A stretch of 23,968 nt of DNA, taken from NCBI GenBank assembly GCA_045604805.1, contig JAZUOT010000018.1:1-23968 (forward strand), read 5' to 3'. Made by a program: the position numbers and the translations under genes. The notes under the pieces were generated by a model. It was not told the DNA's origin. It saw only the letters and a list, made by a program, of their open reading frames with translations, and did no database searches. How positions within the stretch are numbered: the first letter of the stretch is position 1; the number at the start of each line of letters is the position of its first letter. This DNA comes from JAZUOT01 sp045604805 (GTDB lineage: Bacteria > Bacillota > Clostridia > Oscillospirales > Acutalibacteraceae). Shown here one piece after another: positions 1-7,088 of the stretch.

Positions 1-126
1 CTGCGCAAAGAGTCTCTGCGACTTTTAAAACAAGCTGATTTTGGTAAGCGTGTCAGCATTCGCAGAAAGATGTCCAGAGCCGCTATGGATAATTCTGCTC
101 TTGCTACCATTTTTAGTGAAAAGTAA
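1..126 (+). CDS. 3' end of an unidentified reading frame (partial)
   Basis: A reading frame is open from the first base for 41 codons and stops with TAA at 124-126. The peptide is basic, rich in Arg, Lys and Leu, and ends in ATIFSEK. I do not recognise the family. It could be the C-terminus of a DNA- or RNA-binding protein, or chance, because a minus-strand frame over the same bases is also largely open. The next gene, tadA, is convergent with it. Confidence 0.35.
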   Translation: MRKESLRLLKQADFGKRVSIRRKMSRAAMDNSALATIFSEK

Positions 127-172
127 ATGCTTTTGCCGTGAGAGTAAAAAGTAGTGCCCTTTTATGAATGTT

Positions 173-200
173 TAGGGAAAAGTAACGTTACTATTTCCTA
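173..200. repeat. 28-bp near-perfect palindrome
   Basis: Bases 173-186 and 187-200 are reverse complements at 12 of 14 positions, around a perfect 12-bp core AGTAACGTTACT with no spacer. It lies in the 224-nt gap between the partial frame ending at 126 and the 3' end of tadA. Neither side has a T-run, so it is not a standard terminator. A dimeric-protein binding site or a small hairpin shared by the two convergent genes are both possible. The rest of the gap (127-350) is AT-rich and shows no gene. Confidence 0.5.
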
Positions 201-350
201 ATCTGTTCGCAAAAAATCCTATTTGTTTCGTTATTTTTTCATCTTTCGACTTTTCGTCATTGTGCTATTTCTTTCCTCATTTTATTTCAATCAGAGTTTT
301 CGAAGGTAACCTATTTTAAAATAAGATAAAATATAGTAGTGTACACATTC

Positions 351-812
351 TCATAATTGTTTTTTCTGTCTGAGTTCCCTAAAAAAATCAGACATTAGCT
401 TTGAGCATTCTTCAGCTAGGACTCCGCTCACAAGTTCGGGCCTATTATTAAACGGCAGATCAAAGAGGTTAACAACAGAGCCACATGAGCCAAATTTAGA
501 TTCACACGCTCCGAAAACTACACGCTTTATTCTTGTGTTTATGACAGCACCTGCGCACATGGCACAGGGTTCTAAAGTGCAGAAAAGTTCACAGCCACAC
601 AGTCGCCAGGAACCCAGTTTTTTACAGGCTTTTTCAATGGCCTGTATTTCTGCGTGAGATATGGCGTTAGCCGTCTTTTCGCGTCTATTTCTCCCTCTGG
701 CAATTATCTCATCATCCCGGACTACTACAGCTCCCACCGGAACTTCTCCCTCTAGGGCAGATTTTTTTGCTAATTTTATAGCTTCTTTTATGAATTTTTC
801 ATCTCTTGTCAT
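351..812 (-). CDS. tadA: tRNA-specific adenosine deaminase TadA
   Basis: TadA deaminates adenosine 34 of tRNA-Arg(ACG) to inosine in the cytoplasm, which lets one tRNA read several Arg codons. The 153-residue protein has the zinc deaminase signature: the HAE motif (in AISHAEIQAI, about residues 52-61) with the catalytic glutamate, and the paired zinc cysteines in EPCAMCAGA about 30 residues later. The length is normal for bacterial TadA, and the lack of extra domains separates it from RibD or ComE-type deaminases. The ATG is preceded by AAGG at a spacing of about 10 nt. It follows the terminator at 833-872, so it probably has its own promoter or depends on readthrough from the upstream phosphoribosyltransferase gene. 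Confidence 0.93.
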   Translation of the reverse strand: MTRDEKFIKEAIKLAKKSALEGEVPVGAVVVRDDEIIARGRNRREKTANAISHAEIQAIEKACKKLGSWRLCGCELFCTLEPCAMCAGAVINTRIKRVVFGACESKFGSCGSVVNLFDLPFNNRPELVSGVLAEECSKLMSDFFRELRQKKQL

Positions 813-832
813 ATAGCAAATACCTTAAAATA

Positions 833-872
833 AAAGCACCCAACCACCTAAGCTTTGTGATTTGGGTGCTTT
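833..872 (-). terminator. Rho-independent terminator after the phosphoribosyltransferase gene
   Basis: AAAGCACCCAA (833-843) and TTGGGTGCTTT (862-872) form a perfect 11-bp stem with an 18-nt loop. On the minus strand it is followed by a T-rich run (832 to 827). It lies about 20 nt after the stop codon of the phosphoribosyltransferase gene and just upstream of tadA, so it should end the alaS-HIT-phosphoribosyltransferase transcript. Confidence 0.8.
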
Positions 873-894
873 CTCAATATATAAATTTTTATGT

Positions 895-1446
895 TTAATT
901 AAGCTCATCGTTTTTGAACAAGGGTAATTCTCCGAGAAATATTATATCGTCTCTTTCTGTAGCATCTCCCTCAGCTAAAACCGCAGCACGACCAACTATC
1001 TCTCCATTGCCAGCTTCTACTATTTTTTCAAGTGCAATCAAAGATTCACCAGTGCTGATAACATCGTCAACTATAAGAATTCTTTTTCCTTTCATGGATT
1101 TAGCATCTTTACCAGAAAGATATAAACTTTGCTCATTCTCGGTTGTTATCGATTTTACATTAACTTTGAGCGGATCTGTAAGATAAAGTTTCATAGCTTT
1201 TCTGGCTACCAGATAAGGCTTGGCAGATTGTGCAGCCATCTCATAACAAAGAGGTATGCCCTTGGCTTCAGCTGTGAGAATAATGTCGAAATCCGGACAT
1301 TTATCAAGAAGTGCTGCCGCAGCTTTCTTCGTCATTTCTACATCACCAAAAAGTATAAACGCAGCTATACTAAGATTATCGTTGACTTTACATATTGGCA
1401 AATCTCTTTCACATCCAGCGATAGTCATTTTAAATGTTTTATCCAT
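895..1446 (-). CDS. APRT-like phosphoribosyltransferase family protein
   Basis: A cytoplasmic enzyme of the type I phosphoribosyltransferase fold, which transfers ribose phosphate from PRPP to a nucleobase or similar acceptor. The hallmark PRPP-binding loop is clear: ILIVDDVISTGESL, with the two acidic residues and the STG phosphate loop. Upstream lies a segment resembling the APRT/XPRT flexible loop (VARKAMKLYLTD) and an AKGIPL stretch. The start is placed at the ATG at 1446, because AAAGGGG lies about 9 nt upstream; the frame extends to 1503 but has no ribosome site there. The result is about 183 residues, a usual length. The base specificity cannot be read from sequence, so no gene symbol is given. 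It lies downstream of the HIT gene on the same strand and ends at the terminator at 833-872. Confidence 0.85.
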   Translation of the reverse strand: MDKTFKMTIAGCERDLPICKVNDNLSIAAFILFGDVEMTKKAAAALLDKCPDFDIILTAEAKGIPLCYEMAAQSAKPYLVARKAMKLYLTDPLKVNVKSITTENEQSLYLSGKDAKSMKGKRILIVDDVISTGESLIALEKIVEAGNGEIVGRAAVLAEGDATERDDIIFLGELPLFKNDELN

Positions 1447-1550
1447 AGCGGTATAACCCCTTTTTAATCTAAACACTGCTTGATAAAATATCAGCAAACA
1501 CAAAAACCAAACAAAAACATAAAAACAAAAAACAATTAATCAAAGAAAGA

Positions 1551-1889
1551 TCAGCCGGCAGGCCATCTCATCTTTCTTCCGCCAAGTATGTGAAAATGAA
1601 GATGTTTAACAGTCTGAGCTGCCTGTTTCCCTATATTCGTAACTACTCTGTAACCGTCATCCAAAGCAGCTTGCTTGGCTATCTTAGGTATGGTTTCAAA
1701 AATATGAGCTACAACAGAACTGTTCTCGGGAGTAATATCATTCACCGAATCTATGTGCTGCTTTGGTACAAGCAAAATATGCGTTGGAGCAGCAGGATTT
1801 ATATCCTTAAAAGCAAGGACTAAATCATCTTCATAGACTTTTTCCGATGGAATTTCACCTTTTACGATCTTACAAAAAAGACAATCCAC
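1551..1889 (-). CDS. HIT-family nucleotide hydrolase (HinT-like)
   Basis: A histidine-triad protein of the HinT branch. Such enzymes are small cytoplasmic dimers that hydrolyse nucleoside phosphoramidates, including aminoacyl-adenylates. The signature HLHFHILGG is near the C-terminus and holds the catalytic histidines. The N-terminus CLFCKIVKGEIPS has the CxxC typical of this family. I choose the GTG at 1889, giving about 112 residues, because AAGGAG lies 9 nt upstream and the protein then starts exactly at the family's conserved N-terminus; the longer frame from 1925 has no support. It begins 48 nt after the alaS stop codon and is probably co-transcribed with it, which fits the known ability of HinT to cleave adenylates formed by aminoacyl-tRNA synthetases. 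Confidence 0.93.
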   Translation of the reverse strand: MDCLFCKIVKGEIPSEKVYEDDLVLAFKDINPAAPTHILLVPKQHIDSVNDITPENSSVVAHIFETIPKIAKQAALDDGYRVVTNIGKQAAQTVKHLHFHILGGRKMRWPAG

Positions 1890-1937
1890 AATAAACAGCT
1901 CCTTCTTTTGGAAATTTAAAGGCAAAAAAACCGTCTA

Positions 1938-4577
1938 TTATTCTACCATAAGCTTAAGAATTTTGGAAGCTTCTGATAAGATAAGTTTTACTTTAGAAGC
2001 ATCACTTATACCTGCCATAGCAAAGTCAGCTTTGCCTCCGCCTTTGCCGCTTGCTAAAACTGCTAGTTCATTAACAAGCTTGCCCGAATTCACCCCGAGT
2101 TTAACAGCTTCTTTTCCGGCAGAGCAAAGTAGATTTAATTTTTTTCCATTTCTTATGGTGAACACCGTAACAATATATTCTGATTTGTTCTTTAATGTGT
2201 CACTCATAGACTTGGCCACTGATAAATCTGTATTCTCAAGATCTTTGCTTATTAGTTTGAGTCCATTTATTTTGATAGCTTCAGCAAGCATCTCATCAAC
2301 TTTAGAATTTGCTATCTTGGTCTGAAGTTCATTTATCACTTTATCTTTTCTCTTGTTTTCTTTCGAAAGTTCTTCGCATATCTGCGGTAGACTATTTATA
2401 TCATTAGTTTTTAGCTCAAGTGAAAGCTTGTCCAATAGATCACAGTTCTCTCGCAGCAAAACCATAACTTCTTTCGCTGTTACAGCTTCTATCCTTCTGA
2501 CTCCTGCGGCAACTGAACCTTCGTATATTATCTTAAACATAGATAGCTTAGAGGTGTTATCTACATGGGTTCCTCCACAGAGCTCCTGAGAAAAACCATC
2601 GGTTAAGCTCACAACTCTGACTTCTTCACCGTACTTTTCATCGAAAAGTGCAGTCGCACCTGCTTTTTTAGCTTCGTCTAACTTCATAGAGCACACGTTT
2701 ACGTCTATAGCTTTGAATATCTCATCATTTACTATGTCTTCGACTTCTTGAATTTCTTGTTTTTTCATGGCTGAAAAGTGCGTGAAGTCAAAACGCAAGC
2801 TTTTTTCATTTACAAGCTGTCCAGCTTGGGAAACATGTTTACCAAGGACTTTTTTTAGGGCTGCCTGCAAAATATGTGCAGCAGTGTGATTTTTCATTAT
2901 ATCTGCACGCCTGATTTTGTCTACCTTCGCAATAACCTTATCATGAACAGTAAATTCTCCCCACAGAACTTTAGCGTGGTGCATAAAGTGCCCATTGGCA
3001 CTTCTTTGAGTGTCTAGCACCGTCATCCTCGCAGAAGTATTTTCTATATATCCACTATCTCCTACTTGTCCTCCGCCCTGTGCATAAAATGGTGTTTTAT
3101 CTATGATTACAATGACATCATCGCCACTTTTACAGCTTTCTGTAAGTGCATTTCCGTTTATAATGGCTAAAATTTCAGCATCCGCCTTAAAATGCTCATA
3201 ACCCACAAATTGAGTCGGTGGCATATCTAGTTTAATATTGCTATCAAGCCAAGCTTCTTTACCTGCATTTTTCCTGGCATTTCTGGCTCTGGTTCTCTGC
3301 TCAGACAAGAGCTTCTCGAAGCCTTCCTCATCTAAATTTAGATATTTCTCTGCAGCTATTTCTCTTGTTAAGTCTATAGGGAAACCATAGGTATCATTTA
3401 GCTTGAACACATCTTTGCCGGATATAGTCTTTTCTCCGCTTTCTTTGACAGATTTGATTACATCCTTTAGAACATTTAGGCCCTGGTCTATAGTTCTGCT
3501 AAAATTTTCTTCTTCCGCATTTATTAGCTTGCAAATATATTCTCTCTTTTCTTCAAGCTCTGGATATGCTACTTTGCTTTCATTTATTACTGTCTCAGCT
3601 ACCTGTGCTAAAAAAGCACAGTCCATCCCTAAAAGTCTTCCATAGCGCGCAGCTCTTCTCAGCAACCTACGAAATACATAGCCTCTTCCGTCATTCGAAG
3701 GGGATACTCCGTCTGCTGCCATAAACGTCGTACTTCTCACATGGTCTGTTATCACCCTAATGGCTATGTCTGTTTTGCAATCTTTACCATATTCTACTTT
3801 TGTAAGTGCGCACACCTTGTTTATTATATTCTGGACCGTATCTATCATAAATAGGTTGTCCACATCCTGCATAACACAAGCTAAGCGCTCTAAACCCATC
3901 CCTGTATCTATATTTTTCTGGGCCAAATCACTGTAGTTGCCATTGCCATCGCTAAAAAACTGTGAAAATACTAAGTTCCATACTTCGACATATCTATCGC
4001 ACTCGCAGCCAACGCAGCAACTGGGTTTACCACAAGAATACTTTTCTCCTCTATCAAAATATATCTCAGAACATGGTCCGCATGGACCCTTCCCGTGTTC
4101 CCAGAAATTATCCCCTGCACCCATGCGGACAATGCGATCTTCAGGTACAGCTATTTCATCATTCCATATATCAAAGGTTTCGTCGTCTTTTTCAAAAACA
4201 GATACCCACAAGCGCTCTGTTGGTATTTCCAAAACTTCTGTGAAAAATTCCCAGGCCCATTTTATAGCGTCTTTTTTGAAATAATCTCCAAAGGAAAAAT
4301 TCCCGAGCATCTCAAAAAATGTCCCATGTCTAGCTGTTATTCCAACTCTTTCTATGTCAGGAGTCCTTATGCACTTTTGGCAGGTAGCTATTCTTTTAGA
4401 TGGTGGTGTTACTTCTCCTGTAAAATATTTTTTCAAGGGCGCCATTCCCGAGTTTATCAGTAAAAGACTATTGTCATCTTTAGGTATCAGAGAAAAACTC
4501 TCTTGCCTTAAATGTTGTTTTGATTCAAAGAAATTCAAAAATTTCTCTCTTAATTCGTTAGTCGACATCCATCTCAT
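1938..4577 (-). CDS. alaS: Alanyl-tRNA synthetase
   Basis: Charges tRNA-Ala with alanine in the cytoplasm. It is a full-length class II enzyme of about 879 residues. The catalytic core starts with NELREKFLNFFESK and continues through motifs such as NSGMAPLKKYF. The editing domain has the zinc ligands in NHTAAHIL and CGGTH. The C-terminal C-Ala domain ends with the glycine-rich GGGKADFAMAG. The ATG at 4577 (MRWMSTNELR) is chosen because AAGGAAGTGG lies 6-9 nt upstream and the N-terminus then matches other clostridial AlaRS; the frame extends to 4622 without support. A strong promoter lies at 4770-4798, leaving a leader of about 185 nt. I looked for the T-box consensus common upstream of clostridial synthetase genes and did not find it. 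Confidence 0.97.
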   Translation of the reverse strand: MRWMSTNELREKFLNFFESKQHLRQESFSLIPKDDNSLLLINSGMAPLKKYFTGEVTPPSKRIATCQKCIRTPDIERVGITARHGTFFEMLGNFSFGDYFKKDAIKWAWEFFTEVLEIPTERLWVSVFEKDDETFDIWNDEIAVPEDRIVRMGAGDNFWEHGKGPCGPCSEIYFDRGEKYSCGKPSCCVGCECDRYVEVWNLVFSQFFSDGNGNYSDLAQKNIDTGMGLERLACVMQDVDNLFMIDTVQNIINKVCALTKVEYGKDCKTDIAIRVITDHVRSTTFMAADGVSPSNDGRGYVFRRLLRRAARYGRLLGMDCAFLAQVAETVINESKVAYPELEEKREYICKLINAEEENFSRTIDQGLNVLKDVIKSVKESGEKTISGKDVFKLNDTYGFPIDLTREIAAEKYLNLDEEGFEKLLSEQRTRARNARKNAGKEAWLDSNIKLDMPPTQFVGYEHFKADAEILAIINGNALTESCKSGDDVIVIIDKTPFYAQGGGQVGDSGYIENTSARMTVLDTQRSANGHFMHHAKVLWGEFTVHDKVIAKVDKIRRADIMKNHTAAHILQAALKKVLGKHVSQAGQLVNEKSLRFDFTHFSAMKKQEIQEVEDIVNDEIFKAIDVNVCSMKLDEAKKAGATALFDEKYGEEVRVVSLTDGFSQELCGGTHVDNTSKLSMFKIIYEGSVAAGVRRIEAVTAKEVMVLLRENCDLLDKLSLELKTNDINSLPQICEELSKENKRKDKVINELQTKIANSKVDEMLAEAIKINGLKLISKDLENTDLSVAKSMSDTLKNKSEYIVTVFTIRNGKKLNLLCSAGKEAVKLGVNSGKLVNELAVLASGKGGGKADFAMAGISDASKVKLILSEASKILKLMVE

Positions 4578-4610
4578 TAAAAGCCACTTCCTTAATTTTA
4601 AGACCAACAC

Positions 4611-4755
4611 TGTATAGTCCAAAAAGGAATCAAATCACGCAACTATATGCACATTATAGGCCCACAAACAAAAACACAGAAATTCCTTTTAAACATACAT
4701 GAATTAAAGTTATTTTTTTGTAGTATAAAAAAACCCATATAATGTATAGTCCAAA
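4611..4755. repeat. Pair of identical 13-nt direct repeats in the alaS leader
   Basis: TGTATAGTCCAAA occurs at 4611-4623 and again, identically, at 4743-4755. In the minus-strand transcript this reads TTTGGACTATACA, once about 10 nt after the predicted transcription start and once about 35 nt before the alaS start codon. Between them, AAAAGGAAT (4622-4630) and ATTCCTTTT (4682-4690) could pair. The spacing and position suggest a leader-based or operator-based control element, but nothing recognisable matches it. Confidence 0.45.
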
Positions 4756-4769
4756 CAGAAACCATCGCA

Positions 4770-4798
4770 ATTATATTACTAAGTAATATACGTGTCAA
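4770..4798 (-). promoter_or_regulatory. Consensus sigma-A promoter for alaS
   Basis: On the minus strand TTGACA (4798-4793) and TATAAT (4775-4770) are separated by exactly 17 nt, a perfect match to the housekeeping promoter consensus. Transcription should start near 4763 and run into alaS, HIT and the phosphoribosyltransferase gene. Confidence 0.85.
4772..4790. promoter_or_regulatory. 19-bp palindrome overlapping the alaS promoter (candidate operator)
   Basis: TATATTACT, one central base, then AGTAATATA form a perfect inverted repeat. It covers most of the spacer and four bases of the -10 box of the alaS promoter. A protein bound here would block RNA polymerase. Its AT-richness leaves room for chance, but a perfect 9+1+9 dyad exactly on a consensus promoter is unusual. 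Confidence 0.5.
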
Positions 4799-4913
4799 TG
4801 AGCTTTATTTAGCGTTGCTATTGGTCTTTTTGATTTTCCCCAGACTTTTCGCATTTTTTAGCTAATACAGGCTTATTATAACCTATCACTTTCACAATTT
4901 TTATTTTATCATA

Positions 4914-5372
4914 TTAAGTTTTACTTTGGGTACTTCCCGTAAAAAATAATGACTTGAGATTCTTAAACGTAGATTTTAAAAAGGTCAATACACACTCTAG
5001 AATATCTTTAATAAATGCCATAAGTAGTTCAGCAATTAGCCGTCTATATAACTTTGAGATAATGTGGAATAATTTTTTTAAGATATTAACTGTCATACAG
5101 CCAATACTAACTCTGTACAAGAAAAAACCGATTGTTGCGGTAAATAAGATATAGAAACGGAATACGCCATAATTTGTGGCTAACAAAAAAAGAAACATAA
5201 GATTTGATACTATGATCCAAAATAGTATATCTGCGATAAAAATTTTCATGTCATTTTGTTTTGATAAACTTATGAATACCTGAAAAAAATCATATATGAT
5301 CGAAAATATTATACCCATCATAATTGATAAAAAAATAATAACGTGGGTAGGTGCTGTATTTGTTAGAGCCAT
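4914..5372 (-). CDS. yabQ: Spore cortex biosynthesis protein YabQ
   Basis: YabQ is a membrane protein of the mother cell that is needed for spore cortex formation in Bacillus subtilis. The 152-residue protein has about three to four hydrophobic segments (roughly residues 8-30, 44-66 and 69-90). It shows the family pattern GIIFSIIYDFF, then DILFWI, then NYGVFRFYI, and then a basic amphipathic tail. It starts with an ATG behind GAGGATGG and follows yabP by 22 nt on the same strand, the usual yabP-yabQ pairing. Identification rests on this motif order and the neighbour; sequence conservation in this family is low. No clear terminator was seen downstream. Confidence 0.85.
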   Translation of the reverse strand: MALTNTAPTHVIIFLSIMMGIIFSIIYDFFQVFISLSKQNDMKIFIADILFWIIVSNLMFLFLLATNYGVFRFYILFTATIGFFLYRVSIGCMTVNILKKLFHIISKLYRRLIAELLMAFIKDILECVLTFLKSTFKNLKSLFFTGSTQSKT

Positions 5373-5394
5373 ATTTATCCATCCTCAGCGGAAT

Positions 5395-5682
5395 TTATCT
5401 AAATATTTTTGATAATATCCCTCCATTTTTGTTTTGAGTGTTATCAGAATAAGCTATGCCATCTATCAAGCCATCAATAGCCAATTCTCCTCTTTCTACA
5501 TTAAGATTGCTTATTTGTAAACCCGTGCCACTTATGCAAACCTCAACATTTTGTACATATACCTCTATTTTGGATTCATCAAAGCTTTCTACGTCTTTTA
5601 TACCAGTCATGATAAGTTTTTTTCTATTTTCTAAAGAAAGGCTGTGCTGAAAATTATTATTTGCAATTTGATGTTCGTTCAT
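5395..5682 (-). CDS. yabP: Sporulation protein YabP
   Basis: YabP is a small protein made in the mother cell and needed for cortex assembly with YabQ. The 95-residue protein carries the conserved block SLENRKKLIMTGIKDVESFDE, continuing with IEVYV, then GTGLQISNLNVERGELAIDG, close to the family pattern of a Leu-Glu-Asn-Arg opening and an IxG ending. AGAGGTG lies just upstream of the ATG. It is the first gene of the yabP-yabQ pair. Expression from an early mother-cell (SigE) promoter is expected from B. subtilis, and a partial match lies at 5719-5747. Confidence 0.93.
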   Translation of the reverse strand: MNEHQIANNNFQHSLSLENRKKLIMTGIKDVESFDESKIEVYVQNVEVCISGTGLQISNLNVERGELAIDGLIDGIAYSDNTQNKNGGILSKIFR

Positions 5683-5718
5683 ATGTCACCTCTATTGTGA
5701 TAATTGCTTTATAAATCA

Positions 5719-5747
5719 TATGTATGAAATTTAATTTTTAGGACTAT
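5719..5747 (-). promoter_or_regulatory. Possible SigE-type promoter for yabP-yabQ
   Basis: On the minus strand an ATA (5747-5745) is followed after 18 nt by CATACATA (5726-5719). This resembles the SigE pattern of ATA, 16-18 nt, CATA-rich -10, but the last -10 position does not match. It is listed because the gene pair is SigE-dependent in B. subtilis. Confidence 0.3.
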
Positions 5748-5795
5748 CAGCATTTTTTATATAATCAAGATTTTAATATAAAAATGGATCCCATA

Positions 5796-5839
5796 TTAAA
5801 AGCCACCTATGGTCATTCTAATCTAACCACAGATGGCTT
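5796..5839 (-). terminator. Rho-independent terminator after rpmB
   Basis: In the minus-strand RNA, bases 5839-5826 pair with 5813-5800 over 14 positions. Two of these are G-U wobbles that would be mismatches on the other strand, so the hairpin is designed for minus-strand transcription. The loop is about 12 nt, and UUUU then an AU stretch follow. It lies about 60 nt after the rpmB stop codon and separates rpmB from yabP. Confidence 0.75.
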
Positions 5840-5900
5840 CCATCAATCGATATTTAAATTTTCACTACAATCTTGTTTTTTGTGAAAAATACGCACCTAT

Positions 5901-6089
5901 CTATTTTTCACTTTGCAACCTACTCGTCCTTAAGCAACGAGTACAAGCATGTACTCGCTTTGGTGTCCCATTGATAATCAGTTTAGCTTTTTGTATATTT
6001 GGCTTGAAAGTCCTATTGGAACGCCTATGAGAATGCGAAACCTTTATGCCAAAGGCTACATCTTTACCGCATATATCACACTTCGCCAC
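5901..6089 (-). CDS. rpmB: Ribosomal protein bL28
   Basis: A component of the large ribosomal subunit. The 62-residue protein begins (V/M)AKCDICGKDVAFG, continues with VSHSHRRSNRTFKPN, and ends with HACTRCLRTSRLQ. It has both CxxC pairs, so it is the zinc-binding form. The start is the GTG at 6089, supported by GGAGG 10 nt upstream and by the universally conserved N-terminus; the frame extends to 6173 but that part is not bL28-like. It is a single-gene unit, with a candidate promoter at 6145-6173 and a terminator at 5796-5839. Confidence 0.96.
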   Translation of the reverse strand: MAKCDICGKDVAFGIKVSHSHRRSNRTFKPNIQKAKLIINGTPKRVHACTRCLRTSRLQSEK

Positions 6090-6144
6090 TACAAATACAC
6101 CTCCATTACTCCATCTAAAAATCACAGCAAAGTCCAACTTCGTC

Positions 6145-6173
6145 AGTTTAACAAATATTAACACAAAATTCAA
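6145..6173 (-). promoter_or_regulatory. Candidate promoter for rpmB
   Basis: On the minus strand TTGAAT (6173-6168) and TAAACT (6150-6145) are separated by 17 nt. Each matches the sigma-A consensus at 4 of 6 positions. It would give a leader of about 50 nt before rpmB. Confidence 0.4.
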
Positions 6174-6230
6174 GTAGTTTTGAACTGGTAAAAATTTTAG
6201 ATACAGGGATTCTTGCTTTGAAATTTGCGT

Positions 6231-6246
6231 AAGTAAAAAGTTACTT
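6231..6246. promoter_or_regulatory. Inverted repeat upstream of the XRE gene (candidate operator)
   Basis: AAGTAA and TTACTT (6231-6236 and 6241-6246) flank a 4-nt spacer. The dyad ends 8 nt before the -35 box of the promoter driving the XRE regulator. A short dyad at this position would suit autoregulation by a dimeric HTH protein, but 6-bp arms are common in AT-rich DNA. Confidence 0.3.
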
Positions 6247-6254
6247 TATGAGAA

Positions 6255-6283
6255 TTGATAAAGGAATTTTTGTATGATAAAAT
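6255..6283 (+). promoter_or_regulatory. Promoter for the XRE regulator gene
   Basis: TTGATA (6255-6260) and TAAAAT (6278-6283) are separated by 17 nt, matching sigma-A at 5 of 6 positions in each box or nearly so. Transcription would start near 6290, about 30 nt before the start codon. Confidence 0.6.
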
Positions 6284-6320
6284 TTTTCCATAGTTATGTG
6301 GTTCTGTTTGGAGAGTGAAG

Positions 6321-6923
6321 ATGGACGAATTAAAAGTTGTCGTAGCACATAATATATCTGAACTTAGAAAGAAAAATAATTTGACGCAGTTAGAATTAGC
6401 TGAAAAGTTGCATTACTCTGACAAAGCTATATCCAAATGGGAACGAGCCGAGTCATTGCCTGAATTGACCGTGATAAAAGAGCTTGCTGATATGTTTGAT
6501 GTCAGTTTAGATTATCTCTTAGAAAAAGAGCATGACCATAATTCCAAACCAACTGGAAACAACAGCCACCGTGCACTAAAAAATCGCACATTGATAACTT
6601 GGATGTCGGTAATGTTGGTTTGGCTAATAGCAACAATACTATTTGTGAACATAGACATTATTTTCGAGCCTTTGCGTTTACATTGGCTAGTGTTTGTTTA
6701 TGCTTGCCCCGTGTCTTTAATAGTTTGGTTAATTTTTAATACTCTTTGGTTTAACAAAAGGAGAAATTTTACTATCATATCGCTGCTTATGTGGTCGGTG
6801 CTTGTGTCGGTATTCATAACTTTATTGCCATATCACATATGGCTCATATTTATCGTAGGTATACCTGGGCAGATCATTATATTACTTTGGGCCGGAATCC
6901 AACCGAAAGTACACCAAAATTAA
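6321..6923 (+). CDS. Membrane-anchored XRE-family transcriptional regulator
   Basis: Residues about 5-65 form a lambda-repressor-like helix-turn-helix domain (NISELRKKNNLTQLELAEKL, then AISKWERAESLPE, ending in LADMFDVSLDYLL). After a short linker come four hydrophobic segments (about residues 90-112, 120-142, 149-170 and 173-193), so the DNA-binding head would face the cytoplasm from the membrane. This two-part build is known in many Firmicutes proteins whose signals and targets are mostly unknown. The ATG at 6321 is chosen because GGAG lies 7 nt upstream; a GTG at 6315 is possible. It lies alone between rpmB and parA, with its own promoter and a nearby dyad. Confidence 0.85.
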   Translation: MDELKVVVAHNISELRKKNNLTQLELAEKLHYSDKAISKWERAESLPELTVIKELADMFDVSLDYLLEKEHDHNSKPTGNNSHRALKNRTLITWMSVMLVWLIATILFVNIDIIFEPLRLHWLVFVYACPVSLIVWLIFNTLWFNKRRNFTIISLLMWSVLVSVFITLLPYHIWLIFIVGIPGQIIILLWAGIQPKVHQN

Positions 6924-7045
6924 AAAATAACTTCTTAGAAAACTCCTATCTTTTTGATGGCAGTATTATTTTTCATTAAAAATAGACCCCAAATAACTTA
7001 ATGGAAAAAGGTAGGCTAAAAAAATGAAAGAATTTATAACATCGA

Positions 7046-7051
7046 TATAAT
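7046..7051 (+). promoter_or_regulatory. Possible -10 box for parA-parB
   Basis: A perfect TATAAT lies 37 nt before the parA start codon. No good -35 box is seen at the right distance, so the assignment is weak. Confidence 0.3.
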
Positions 7052-7088
7052 ACCAACGTGAGGATAAGCTATTTAGAAGGGAATATAT

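Noticed and set aside
1472..1491. Hairpin TGCTTGATA/TATCAGCA between the phosphoribosyltransferase and HIT genes as a terminator
   Set aside because: The stem has a bulge and a 3-nt loop and is not followed by a T-run on the minus strand, although a T-rich stretch precedes it.
4578..4763. T-box riboswitch for alaS
   Set aside because: The conserved T-box sequence is absent from the leader on the minus strand, and no terminator-antiterminator pair is clear.
5882..5910. Inverted repeat TGAAAAATA/TATTTTTCA over the rpmB stop codon
   Set aside because: It is pure AT with a weak stem; the better terminator with matched wobble pairs is at 5796-5839.
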